A stretch of 64,000 nucleotides of DNA from Cellvibrionales bacterium (GTDB lineage Bacteria; Pseudomonadota; Gammaproteobacteria; Pseudomonadales; UBA7239), in contig JADJPU010000001.1 of assembly GCA_016713115.1 (NCBI GenBank), positions 1,364,001-1,428,000 of the forward strand, given 5' to 3'. A program made the translations under genes and the position numbers. Shown piece after piece: positions 35,437-43,382 of this stretch. Numbering within the stretch: the stretch's first letter is position 1; every line of letters begins with the position of its first letter. The notes beneath the pieces were generated by a model, which was given only the letters and a program-made list of their open reading frames with translations, was not told the DNA's origin and ran no database searches.

Positions 35437-36522
35437 ATGAAGCCTTCTATCCTCGCCAAATTGCAACGATTGCTAGAGCGCCACGAAGAGTTAGCGGCTC
35501 TGCTGAGTGATGCAGAGGTGATTGCGAATCAAGAGAAATTTCGCCTGTATTCGCGCGAGTTTGCCGAGCTGGAGCCGGTGGTTGCCGCATACCGCAGTTA
35601 CCAAACGGTGATAGACGATATCCAAACAGCCAAAGAATTACTGCAAGACGGCGATGCGGAACTCAAAGCGATGGCGGAAGACGAGCTGCGCGATGCGGAC
35701 ACTCGTCTACAAACAGTTGAGGAAGAATTGCAGACGCTGTTGTTGCCGAAAGATCCTGATGATGGGCGCAATGTGTTTTTAGAAATCCGCGCTGGCACCG
35801 GTGGCGATGAGGCTGCTATTTTTTCCGGCGATTTGTTTCGCATGTATAGCCGTTATGCGGATGAGCGCGGTTGGCGTGTGGAAATTATCAGCGAGCGCCC
35901 GGGTGAGCACGGCGGTTACAAAGAAATCATTACCCGTGTGTCGGGTGCTGATGTGTATTCGCGTTTGAAGTTTGAATCGGGCGCACACCGTGTGCAGCGC
36001 GTGCCGGCAACGGAGGCGCAAGGGCGTATTCATACATCTGCTTGTACGGTTGCCATTCTTCCTGAGCTGGATGAAGTGGAAGCCGTGAACATCGATAAAA
36101 ATGAATTGCGTATTGATACTTTTCGCTCGTCTGGCGCTGGCGGTCAACATGTCAATAAAACCGATTCTGCCATTCGTATCACGCATCTTCCCAGTGGCAT
36201 AGTGGTGGAATGTCAGGACGAACGCAGTCAACATAAAAACCGCGCGCGTGCGATGGCGTTGTTGGTGGCGAAATTGCATAGCAGTGCAGTGAGTCAGCGG
36301 CAACAACAGCAAGCAGATGAGCGCAGAAATTTGGTGGGCAGCGGCGATCGTTCGGAGCGCATTCGCACCTACAATTTTCCGCAAGGTCGCATGACCGATC
36401 ACCGCATTAATCTCACGCTGTACGCCTTGGATGAAATCATGCAAGGAAAGTTAGATGCCGTGATTCAGCCGCTGGTCAACGAGCATCAAGCGGATTTGTT
36501 GGCAGCATTGGGTAACGAGTAA
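35437..36522 (+). CDS. prfA: Peptide chain release factor 1
   Basis: RF1 ends translation at UAA and UAG. The 361-residue protein has the GGQ motif at 235-237 (SSGAGGQHVNKTDS), whose Gln is methylated by PrmC, and the RF1 domain around RAGTGGDEAAIF. A TACAAT at 35406-35411 may be its -10. It is followed after 2 bases by prmC. Confidence 0.98.
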   Translation: MKPSILAKLQRLLERHEELAALLSDAEVIANQEKFRLYSREFAELEPVVAAYRSYQTVIDDIQTAKELLQDGDAELKAMAEDELRDADTRLQTVEEELQTLLLPKDPDDGRNVFLEIRAGTGGDEAAIFSGDLFRMYSRYADERGWRVEIISERPGEHGGYKEIITRVSGADVYSRLKFESGAHRVQRVPATEAQGRIHTSACTVAILPELDEVEAVNIDKNELRIDTFRSSGAGGQHVNKTDSAIRITHLPSGIVVECQDERSQHKNRARAMALLVAKLHSSAVSQRQQQQADERRNLVGSGDRSERIRTYNFPQGRMTDHRINLTLYALDEIMQGKLDAVIQPLVNEHQADLLAALGNE

Positions 36523-36524
36523 AA

Positions 36525-37391
36525 ATGGCGGCGTTGCAAACTATCGAACATTGCCTTGCACGGGCTGCGATTGTGTTGCAAAACACCAGTGATAGCCCGC
36601 GCTTAGATGCTGAAGTTTTGCTATCCACTTTGCTAAAACGCAGTAGAGCTTATTTGTATGCTTACGGTGATTCAGTGCTCGATGCAGCAATAGATGCTGC
36701 GTTTTTTCAGCAAATAGCGCGTAGGAAATCTGGCGAGCCTGTGGCACATATCACTGGCAGCCGTGAATTTTGGTCACTGCCTTTGTTGGTTAATAGCAGT
36801 ACGCTGATTCCACGCCCCGATACCGAACTGTTAGTTGAAAAAGCATTGGCGCTTTGTCAAAAAGAGCAGGCGCGTGTCATTGATTTGGGAACCGGCACTG
36901 GTGCTATCGCCTTGGCATTGGCAAAAGAAAAGCCAGCGTGGCGTATTGATGCTGTGGATAGACAATCAAATGCCGTGCAACTTGCACAGAAAAATGCAGA
37001 AACACTCGAGCTAAAGAATGTGCGGATTTATGAAAGTGACTGGTTTTCTGCGGTTCCGGTTGATCGGCGTTTTGATTTGATTATTAGCAATCCGCCGTAT
37101 ATCGCAAACGATGATCCGCATTTGCTGGAAGGTGATGTGCGGTTTGAGCCGTACAGTGCTTTGGTTGCTGCAGATGATGGCTATGCTGGTTTGTTTTTGA
37201 TTGCGCGTGAAGCGAGAAATTTTTTGTGTGATCGAGGCGTGTTGTTGTTGGAACACGGTTTTGCGCAGGGAGAAAAATTGCGCGCTTATTTGCAACAGTG
37301 CGGTTACGGCAGCGTGCAAACAGAACACGATTACGGCGGCAATGAGCGCGTGACATGGGCTGTGTGGCGGGGTGAGGTGTATCGTGGATGA
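36525..37391 (+). CDS. prmC: Release factor glutamine methyltransferase PrmC
   Basis: PrmC methylates the GGQ glutamine of RF1 and RF2 with SAM. The 288-residue protein has an N-terminal helical domain, the SAM-binding VIDLGTGTGAIALALA and the substrate motif NPPY at 189-192. It is coupled to prfA and overlaps the moeB start by 8 bases. Confidence 0.97.
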   Translation: MAALQTIEHCLARAAIVLQNTSDSPRLDAEVLLSTLLKRSRAYLYAYGDSVLDAAIDAAFFQQIARRKSGEPVAHITGSREFWSLPLLVNSSTLIPRPDTELLVEKALALCQKEQARVIDLGTGTGAIALALAKEKPAWRIDAVDRQSNAVQLAQKNAETLELKNVRIYESDWFSAVPVDRRFDLIISNPPYIANDDPHLLEGDVRFEPYSALVAADDGYAGLFLIAREARNFLCDRGVLLLEHGFAQGEKLRAYLQQCGYGSVQTEHDYGGNERVTWAVWRGEVYRG

Positions 37392-38139
37392 TCAGCAATT
37401 GCTGCGCTACAGTCGCCACATCATGTTGGATGGTTTTGATGTGGAGGGGCAGGAGCGCGTCAATCGTGCGCGGGTGTTACTGATTGGTGCTGGCGGCTTG
37501 GGTTGCCCTGCTGCCATGTATCTCGCCGCCAGTGGTGTGGGCCACTTAGTTATTGCAGATGATGATGCGGTGGAGTTGAGTAATTTGCAGCGCCAAATTG
37601 CGCACAGTCATGCAGATATTGGAAAAGCAAAAGTGGATTCGCTAGCAGAAACACTGCGAGAAATTAATCCTACGGTGGTGATTGAGATGCTGCCTCTGCG
37701 CTTGCAGGGTGAGGCTTTGTTGCAGCAAATTGCCAAAGCCGATGTGGTGCTGGATTGTTCGGATAATTTCACCACGCGCTTGGCAATCAATCATGCCTGT
37801 GTGCAACACAAGAAGCCTTTGGTTTCTGGTGCGGCGATTCGCAGCGAAGGCCAGATTTCCGTATTTAATTGTCGCGCAACAAGTCCTTGCTATGCCTGTT
37901 TATACGGCGAGCGGGACATGCAGGAAAATTTATCGTGCAGTGATAGCGGCGTGTTGTCGCCTTTGGTGGGTATTATCGGTGCAACGCAGGCAGCAGAAGC
38001 CATAAAAATCATTGCGCATTACGGCGATCCGCTGGATGGTCGCGTGTTATTACTGGATGCGCGCACAATGCAATGGCGCACACTCACCTTGAAAAAAGAT
38101 CAGGCCTGCGCTGTTTGTGGTGGTAAGCATCACGCCTAA
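37384..38139 (+). CDS. moeB: Molybdopterin-synthase adenylyltransferase (MoeB/ThiF family)
   Basis: MoeB adenylates the C terminus of the small molybdopterin synthase subunit so that it can take up sulfur; ThiF does the same for ThiS. The 251-residue protein has the nucleotide loop GAGGLGCPAAMYLA and zinc cysteines in CYACLYGE and CAVCGG. The GTG at 37384 starts the usual DDQQLLRYSRHIML sequence, after a GGTGAGG-like ribosome site. MoeB is favoured by position, but ThiF cannot be excluded. The 3' end overlaps the convergent SDR gene by 4 bases. Confidence 0.88.
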   Translation: MDDQQLLRYSRHIMLDGFDVEGQERVNRARVLLIGAGGLGCPAAMYLAASGVGHLVIADDDAVELSNLQRQIAHSHADIGKAKVDSLAETLREINPTVVIEMLPLRLQGEALLQQIAKADVVLDCSDNFTTRLAINHACVQHKKPLVSGAAIRSEGQISVFNCRATSPCYACLYGERDMQENLSCSDSGVLSPLVGIIGATQAAEAIKIIAHYGDPLDGRVLLLDARTMQWRTLTLKKDQACAVCGGKHHA

Positions 38140-38888
38140 AACTGCAAGCTGCGCCCACCATCAACGCGCAGTATTTGTCCGGTGATATAAGGTGCGTCGC
38201 GCAATAAAAATAATACAGTGCGCGCAATATCGTCTGCGTTGCCGGTGCGCTGTAATGGAATGCTGGCGAGTATTTTTTCTTGTGTGGCTTTGTGAGAGTC
38301 GCTGTGGATTTCTGGCCAGAGTATCGCGCCAGGGGCGATGCCGTTGACGCGCACTTGCGGCGCCAATTCCACTGCTAACGATTGCGTGAGCATCACATTG
38401 CCCGCTTTTGCCATGCAGTAAACCGTGTGGCTGCTCAGTGGCTTTTCTGCATAGATGTCGGCGATATTGATAATGCAGCCAGCATGTTTTTTGAGTGTGG
38501 GTGCCAGTGACTGTGCGAGAAAAAAGGGCGCTTTCATATTGCTGTCGATCAGCGCATCCCAATCCTGTTCTGTGGTTTTTCCGATAGGCGTTGGATGAAA
38601 CGCAGAGGCGTTGTTGATCAGTGCATCTAGGCGTCCCCAGCGCGCTTCAGCTTGTTGTGCTAGGTGTTGCAGTGTGGGTGTATCTTGCAAATCCGCAGCA
38701 AAACACACGGCAGATGCCGTGCGTTGTTGGTTAAGTGTGCTTGTCAGTGCGTGAGCTTTTTCTGCGGAGTGTCGATAGTGAATAACGATATTGTAGCCAG
38801 CACTGTGTAGCAATTCGGCAATCACAGCGCCGATGCGTTGTGCTGCGCCGGTAATTAAAGCTACAGGATTGGAGGTTTCTGTGTTCAT
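38136..38888 (-). CDS. Pteridine reductase-like short-chain dehydrogenase
   Basis: The 250-residue SDR has the nucleotide motif TGAAQRIG (13-20), which has the RIG signature of pteridine reductases/FolM rather than the usual GxxxGIG, then NNAS and the catalytic Tyr-x-x-x-Lys as YCMAK. FolM-type enzymes reduce dihydromonapterin or dihydrofolate with NADPH. The start codon overlaps the end of cca (38885-38888), so the two are coupled. Confidence 0.82.
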   Translation of the reverse strand: MNTETSNPVALITGAAQRIGAVIAELLHSAGYNIVIHYRHSAEKAHALTSTLNQQRTASAVCFAADLQDTPTLQHLAQQAEARWGRLDALINNASAFHPTPIGKTTEQDWDALIDSNMKAPFFLAQSLAPTLKKHAGCIINIADIYAEKPLSSHTVYCMAKAGNVMLTQSLAVELAPQVRVNGIAPGAILWPEIHSDSHKATQEKILASIPLQRTGNADDIARTVLFLLRDAPYITGQILRVDGGRSLQF

Positions 38889-40120
38889 GTGGATGCCGTT
38901 TCTGGTTGCGCAATGGTTTTTAATGCCGCAATGCGCAAACGCCGCAACTCTGCGCCAAATTGTTTTCCGGTGAATTTTTCTGGATCAACGGATTTCCCTG
39001 TGACGACACAGCACAGTGCAAACGCTTTGCGCAAAAAAGCAGTGGGTTTGTAATCGCATTGCTCAAAGCCTGTGCGACCGCGTGCGTCAGCTTCACAAGC
39101 CATCAAGAATGGCTCTAGTCGTTGTGGACGACGAAATAAATCCAAGTTTTCAAACAGTTCAAGTAGGGTTGTTGCACGCAGTGTTAATGCGCGATGGCAA
39201 TGCGTGTGATACACGGCCGTTAATACGGCGAGGTCACGATATTCTGTCGGTGCGCCTAAGCGTTCACACAGGGCAAGAACCAGTGGTTTGCTTTTGCCTT
39301 CATGGCCAATATGACGCGGCAATACATCGGTTGGCGTGAGCGCTTTGCCTAAGTCGTGACAGAGTGTTGCGAAGCGCGCCTGTGTGTTGTCGGTCAATTT
39401 TGCGCATTGCTCCAATGCCATCAGCGTATGTATGCCAGTGTCAATTTCTGGATGGTGTTGCGGTGATTGTGGTACGCCAAACAGCGCATCTACTTCTGGA
39501 AAAATAACTGCTAGCGCTCCGCATTGCCGTAATACAGCAAAAAAAACTTGTGGATTTCTTTCGCCCAGTGCCCGTTCACATTCACGCCATACGCGCTCTG
39601 CTGTGAGTGCGGAAACTTCACCGCTTGTCACCATATTTCGCATTAGTGCCAGTGTTTCATCGGCGATGCTAAAACCTAAATGATGAAACCGAGCGGCGAA
39701 GCGCGCCAGCCGCAAGATACGCACCGGATCTTCTGTGAATGCGGGTGAGACATGACGCAGGATTTTTTGCTGTAAATCCTTTTGGCCGCCGTAAGGATCA
39801 AACAGTTTTCCATTGCTATCCTGCGCAATGGCATTGATCGTCAAATCGCGTCGATACAAATCTTGTTCGAGCGTAACTGAAGGATCTGCATGAAAAATAA
39901 AGCCGTGATAGCCGGGTGCAGTTTTTCGTTCCGTGCGCGCCAGTGCGTATTCTTCATGCGTTTCTGGGTGCAAAAACACAGGAAAATCTTTGCCGACTGG
40001 TGTGTAGCCTTGTGTAAGCATTTGCTCGGGCGTTGCGTTCGTGACTACCCAGTCGCGCTCGTGTATGGACAGGCCGAGCAGCTGATCGCGCACCGCACCG
40101 CCAACCAAATAAGTTTCCAT
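38885..40120 (-). CDS. cca: CCA-adding tRNA nucleotidyltransferase with HD domain
   Basis: This enzyme adds or repairs the 3' CCA of tRNAs. The 411-residue protein has the nucleotidyltransferase motif GGAVRDQLLG, RRDLTINAIA and the RNA-binding arm region, then an HD phosphohydrolase motif HDLGKALTP in the C-terminal part, as in the multifunctional gammaproteobacterial form. The frame opens at 40141, but the Met at 40120 (METYLVGGAVRD) matches the family start. Confidence 0.95.
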   Translation of the reverse strand: METYLVGGAVRDQLLGLSIHERDWVVTNATPEQMLTQGYTPVGKDFPVFLHPETHEEYALARTERKTAPGYHGFIFHADPSVTLEQDLYRRDLTINAIAQDSNGKLFDPYGGQKDLQQKILRHVSPAFTEDPVRILRLARFAARFHHLGFSIADETLALMRNMVTSGEVSALTAERVWRECERALGERNPQVFFAVLRQCGALAVIFPEVDALFGVPQSPQHHPEIDTGIHTLMALEQCAKLTDNTQARFATLCHDLGKALTPTDVLPRHIGHEGKSKPLVLALCERLGAPTEYRDLAVLTAVYHTHCHRALTLRATTLLELFENLDLFRRPQRLEPFLMACEADARGRTGFEQCDYKPTAFLRKAFALCCVVTGKSVDPEKFTGKQFGAELRRLRIAALKTIAQPETAST

Positions 40121-40145
40121 CGCGTTGTGCGTGACTGACAATAAT

Positions 40146-40625
40146 TTAGTTGCGGTAGCTGCGGGAATCTATGGGCGTTACCCGTGCTCTGCCATTGGCG
40201 TAAGTAACGCGTACACGCTGTCCAGGAACAAATTCGTTAGTATCTTTGACGGCTTGCACAACGGAAATCCCCGATCCATCATCTAGCACGACTGTAATTT
40301 CCATACCCTGCGACTGCGTGAATTTTTCTTGCGCCATGCCACCTACCACCGCGCCCACCACTGACCCCACAAAGGTAGCAATTGCGCGTCCGTGTTCACC
40401 TGTAACCGCATGAGCGGCGACACCGCCAATCACTGCGCCGCTGCCTTGGCCAATCATGTTTTTTTCGCCTTCAATGGCGACGAGGCGCACGGTGTCTACC
40501 GTGCCGTACTGCATGGTGGCGGCATAACCTGTTTCTTGGCGCGAATATGTGTCAGCAGATGCTTCGTTAGCGCCAACGGCAAGGCCGAGACAAATAACCA
40601 ATAAAGGCAGCAATGAGATTTTCAT
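40146..40625 (-). CDS. Glycine-zipper outer-membrane-type protein (SlyB/Rickettsia 17 kDa-like)
   Basis: The product of 159 residues has a signal peptide (about 1-24, cleavage after ANEASA) and a glycine zipper (GQGSGAVIGGVAAHAVTG, then GSVVGAVVGG) of the 2TM type. It lacks a clear lipobox, so it is probably not a lipoprotein. Such proteins associate with the outer membrane; the role is unknown. The ATG at 40625 is preferred to 40637. It lies just upstream of cca. Confidence 0.8.
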   Translation of the reverse strand: MKISLLPLLVICLGLAVGANEASADTYSRQETGYAATMQYGTVDTVRLVAIEGEKNMIGQGSGAVIGGVAAHAVTGEHGRAIATFVGSVVGAVVGGMAQEKFTQSQGMEITVVLDDGSGISVVQAVKDTNEFVPGQRVRVTYANGRARVTPIDSRSYRN

Positions 40626-40733
40626 GGGGAGCGCCATTTGGGTGGGGTGTGTTCACAGAATACCGGTTTTTACTGCCGAAAACAGACGGGGCTCTTTATA
40701 CTCGCCTCTGAAATTTAATGGGTGGATATTGCG

Positions 40734-41762
40734 GTGACAGAGACAATTTTGGTTACAGGTGGGGCGGGTTATATCGGCAGCCATGCGTGTGTGGCGCTAT
40801 TGATTGCAGGTTTTGAAGTTGTGGTATTGGACAACTTCAGTAACAGCCATCCGCTTGCTTTAGAACGGGTGCAAAAAATCACCGGCAGAACACTTGTTTT
40901 TCAGCAAGGTGATTTGCGCGATCACACTATGTTGGATCAACTTTTCCACGCGCATAGGATCAGCGCAGTGATGCACTTTGCTGGCCTGAAAGCGGTGGGC
41001 GAGTCTTGTAGCAATCCCTTGGCTTATTACGACAACAATGTGGTGGGCACAATCCACCTATTACAAGTGATGCAAGCGCACGCGGTGCAGCGCTTGATTT
41101 TTAGTTCGTCAGCCACGGTATATCGTCCCAGCGCCGTGATGCCATTGGATGAAAATGCAGCGCTAGGTGCGACAAATCCCTACGGACAAACCAAGCAGAT
41201 GATTGAGCAAATGCTGATGGATTGTTGTGCTTCTGCGCCATGGCAAGTGGCACTGCTGCGCTACTTCAATCCCGTCGGTGCGCATGAAAGTGGATTAATT
41301 GGCGAAGATCCCGCTGGCATTCCCAATAATTTGCTGCCGTATGTGGCGCAAGTTGCCGCAGGGGTGCGCGAAGTGCTGCCGGTGTTCGGCAATGATTACA
41401 ACACGCCAGATGGCACCGGTGTGCGTGATTTTATTCATGTACAAGATTTAGTCGCAGGACACTTAGCGGCACTGCGTTTGTTATTGACGAAAGATAAACA
41501 GCAGGCGTTTTGCCGTCCGTACAATTTGGGTACTGGTAACGGCTATAGCGTATTAGAAATGGTGCAGGCGTTTGAGCGCATCAGCGGCAAATCCGTACGG
41601 TATCGCATCATGCCGCGCCGCGATGGTGATGTGGCAGCATGCTGGGCCAATGCACAGCGTGCGCAGCAAGAATTGAGTTGGGTGGCAGAAAAAAATCTGG
41701 ATGCGATGTTGGCCGATAGCTGGCGCTGGCAGTCCAACAATCCGCAGGGTTATCGCAGCTAA
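40734..41762 (+). CDS. galE: UDP-glucose 4-epimerase
   Basis: GalE interconverts UDP-glucose and UDP-galactose, feeding surface polysaccharide synthesis. The 342-residue protein has the NAD motif GGAGYIGSH, SSSATVY and the catalytic Tyr-x-x-x-Lys as YGQTK. The GTG at 40734 has GGTGG 9 bases upstream; GTG at 40722 is the alternative. No other sugar genes are adjacent, although the GT-C protein gene is 5 kb away. Convergent with crp. Confidence 0.93.
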   Translation: MTETILVTGGAGYIGSHACVALLIAGFEVVVLDNFSNSHPLALERVQKITGRTLVFQQGDLRDHTMLDQLFHAHRISAVMHFAGLKAVGESCSNPLAYYDNNVVGTIHLLQVMQAHAVQRLIFSSSATVYRPSAVMPLDENAALGATNPYGQTKQMIEQMLMDCCASAPWQVALLRYFNPVGAHESGLIGEDPAGIPNNLLPYVAQVAAGVREVLPVFGNDYNTPDGTGVRDFIHVQDLVAGHLAALRLLLTKDKQQAFCRPYNLGTGNGYSVLEMVQAFERISGKSVRYRIMPRRDGDVAACWANAQRAQQELSWVAEKNLDAMLADSWRWQSNNPQGYRS

Positions 41763-41780
41763 ATGGTGACTGCGTGCTGT

Positions 41781-42419
41781 TTAGCGCGCATCAAATATCA
41801 CTATGGTTTTTCCACTGGCAGAAATTAAATTTTGTTCTTCCAGTGTTTTTAGTACGCGACCGACCATCTCGCGCGAGCAGCCGACAATGCGACCGATTTC
41901 TTGGCGTGTCACGCGAATTTGCATGCCTTTGGGGTGCGTCACCGCATCGGGTTCTTTGCACAAGTCGAGCAGGGTGCGCGCAACGCGACCGGTTACATCC
42001 ATAAATGCCAAATCGCCCACTTTGCGTGTAGTGGTGCGCAAACGATGCGCGAGTTGCTTGCCCATCGCCAGCAAAATATCTGGGTGCTTGTCGCTGATTT
42101 CGTGAAATTTGGTGTAGCTGATTTCACCAACTTCGCAGGGATTTTTTGCGCGCACCCACGCGCTGCGCGGGCTGTCGCCATCTTCAAATAAACCCATCTC
42201 GCCAAAAAAATCGCCCGCGTTGAGATAGGCAACGATCATTTCTCTGCCGTCGGCATCTTCAATTAAAACGGTGACGGAGCCGCTGATGATGTAGTAGAGC
42301 GCGTCGCTGGTGTCGCCGGCATAGATGATGGTGCTTTTCGCGGGATAGCGACGGCGATGGCAGTGCGCGAGAAACGCGTCGACATTGTGAATTTTGGGTG
42401 TGAGTGAAACAGAAACCAA
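41781..42419 (-). CDS. crp: cAMP receptor protein family regulator (Crp/Vfr)
   Basis: This is a global regulator that binds cAMP and activates many promoters. The 212-residue protein has a cNMP-binding domain with GDFFGEMGLFEDGDSPRSAW (the Gly-Glu and Arg-Ser contacts to cAMP) and a helix-turn-helix TRQEIGRIVGCSREMVGRVL. It is closer to Vfr (214 residues) than to E. coli CRP in the N terminus (AHCHRRRYPAKSTIIYAGD). The start is most likely TTG at 42419, with AAGGAG 8 bases upstream; the frame has an earlier TTG at 42491 but no ribosome site. Confidence 0.92.
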   Translation of the reverse strand: MVSVSLTPKIHNVDAFLAHCHRRRYPAKSTIIYAGDTSDALYYIISGSVTVLIEDADGREMIVAYLNAGDFFGEMGLFEDGDSPRSAWVRAKNPCEVGEISYTKFHEISDKHPDILLAMGKQLAHRLRTTTRKVGDLAFMDVTGRVARTLLDLCKEPDAVTHPKGMQIRVTRQEIGRIVGCSREMVGRVLKTLEEQNLISASGKTIVIFDAR

Positions 42420-42512
42420 GGCAACATCTCCTTTTTCTTGTTGATGTCGTGCGTTGCAACGGTGGGTTTGTGATAATGCGACTGTAAACAAAAGCGCGGG
42501 TAATTGGAAACG

Positions 42513-42935
42513 ATGAAATCAACAGTGAAATGGGTGGGTGAGGCGATGTTCCTTGCAGAAGCGGGCAGCGGGCATTGCGTGTTGATGGATGGGCCACCCG
42601 ATCACGGCGGTCGCAACCTCGGCCCGCGCCCGATGGAGATGTTGTTGATGGGCATGGGTGGCTGCGCCTCGTTTGATGTGGTGAGCATCCTGAAAAAATC
42701 GCGCCAAGCGGTCACTGATTGCGTGGCACAGCTGGAGGCGGAACGCGCCGATGAAATTCCAGCGGTGTTTACCCGCATTCATATCCACTTCGTGGTGAGC
42801 GGTAAAGATTTAAAGGAGGCGCAGGTCAAGCGGGCAGTGGATCTGTCTGCTGAGAAGTACTGTTCGGCCTCCATTATGTTCAGCAAGGCGGGCGTTGCTG
42901 TCAGCCACAGCTACGAAATTGCGGCAGAAGCCTGA
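42513..42935 (+). CDS. OsmC family protein (YhfA-like)
   Basis: The 140-residue protein has the two OsmC cysteines: C51 in MGMGGCASFDVV and C117 in EKYCSAS. OsmC/Ohr proteins reduce organic hydroperoxides, but the YhfA-like branch next to crp is of unknown substrate. It is divergent from crp, as in E. coli and Pseudomonas, and probably shares the control region of about 90 bases. Confidence 0.88.
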   Translation: MKSTVKWVGEAMFLAEAGSGHCVLMDGPPDHGGRNLGPRPMEMLLMGMGGCASFDVVSILKKSRQAVTDCVAQLEAERADEIPAVFTRIHIHFVVSGKDLKEAQVKRAVDLSAEKYCSASIMFSKAGVAVSHSYEIAAEA

Positions 42936-42953
42936 ATGCCTGTTCTTGGCAGG

Positions 42954-42983
42954 TTTACAGCGCTGGGTCACAAGGGCTAGAAT
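42954..42983 (+). promoter_or_regulatory. Sigma-70 promoter of rpsU
   Basis: TTTACA (42954-42959), 18-base spacer, TAGAAT (42978-42983); both boxes match 5 of 6. It lies 58 bases before rpsU. Confidence 0.7.
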
Positions 42984-43041
42984 TCGCGCCCCCGCCTGTG
43001 GCTGGGGTTGTTAATCGAAATATCTAATTTTGGAAGAACAC

Positions 43042-43257
43042 ATGCCATCTGTACGTTTGAAAGAAAACGAGCCATTTGATGTTGCCCTGCGCCGTTTCAA
43101 GCGCTCTTGCGAAAAAGCCGGTCTTTTGGCTGAAGTGCGTCGCCGCGAGTTCTACGAGAAGCCTACCTCTGTGCGTAAGCGTAAAGCTGCTGCAGCTGTG
43201 AAGCGTCACCTGAAGAAACTGTCGCGCGAAAATCGCCGTCAACAGCGTCTGTATTGA
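43042..43257 (+). CDS. rpsU: 30S ribosomal protein S21
   Basis: S21 is a small basic protein of the 30S subunit that helps initiation. The 71-residue sequence (PSVRLKENEPFDVALRRFKR, then the highly basic C terminus) is typical. The ATG at 43042 follows a TTG in frame that belongs to the ribosome site region (GGAAG). rpsU-dnaG-rpoD is the classic macromolecular synthesis operon; two hairpins separate rpsU from dnaG. Confidence 0.97.
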   Translation: MPSVRLKENEPFDVALRRFKRSCEKAGLLAEVRRREFYEKPTSVRKRKAAAAVKRHLKKLSRENRRQQRLY

Positions 43258-43264
43258 TGGCCTC

Positions 43265-43284
43265 GCCCAGTTCGCTGGGCATTT
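43265..43284 (+). terminator. First hairpin after rpsU (UUCG loop)
   Basis: Stem GCCCAG / CTGGGC closed by a TTCG tetraloop, followed by ATTTT. It is an attenuator-like terminator between rpsU and dnaG. Confidence 0.7.
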
Positions 43285-43301
43285 TGTAACCAGTTATTGA
43301 G

Positions 43302-43332
43302 AAACCACGCATGCCGCCATGCGTGGTTTTTT
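43302..43332 (+). terminator. Second, strong hairpin terminator after rpsU
   Basis: Perfect 12-bp stem AAACCACGCATG / CATGCGTGGTTT with loop CCGC and a T run. It should lower dnaG expression relative to rpsU. Confidence 0.9.
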
Positions 43333-43382
43333 GCGTTTGCAGTATCATGCAGCGACTTTTTGCGGGGTAAAAAACGGAACGC

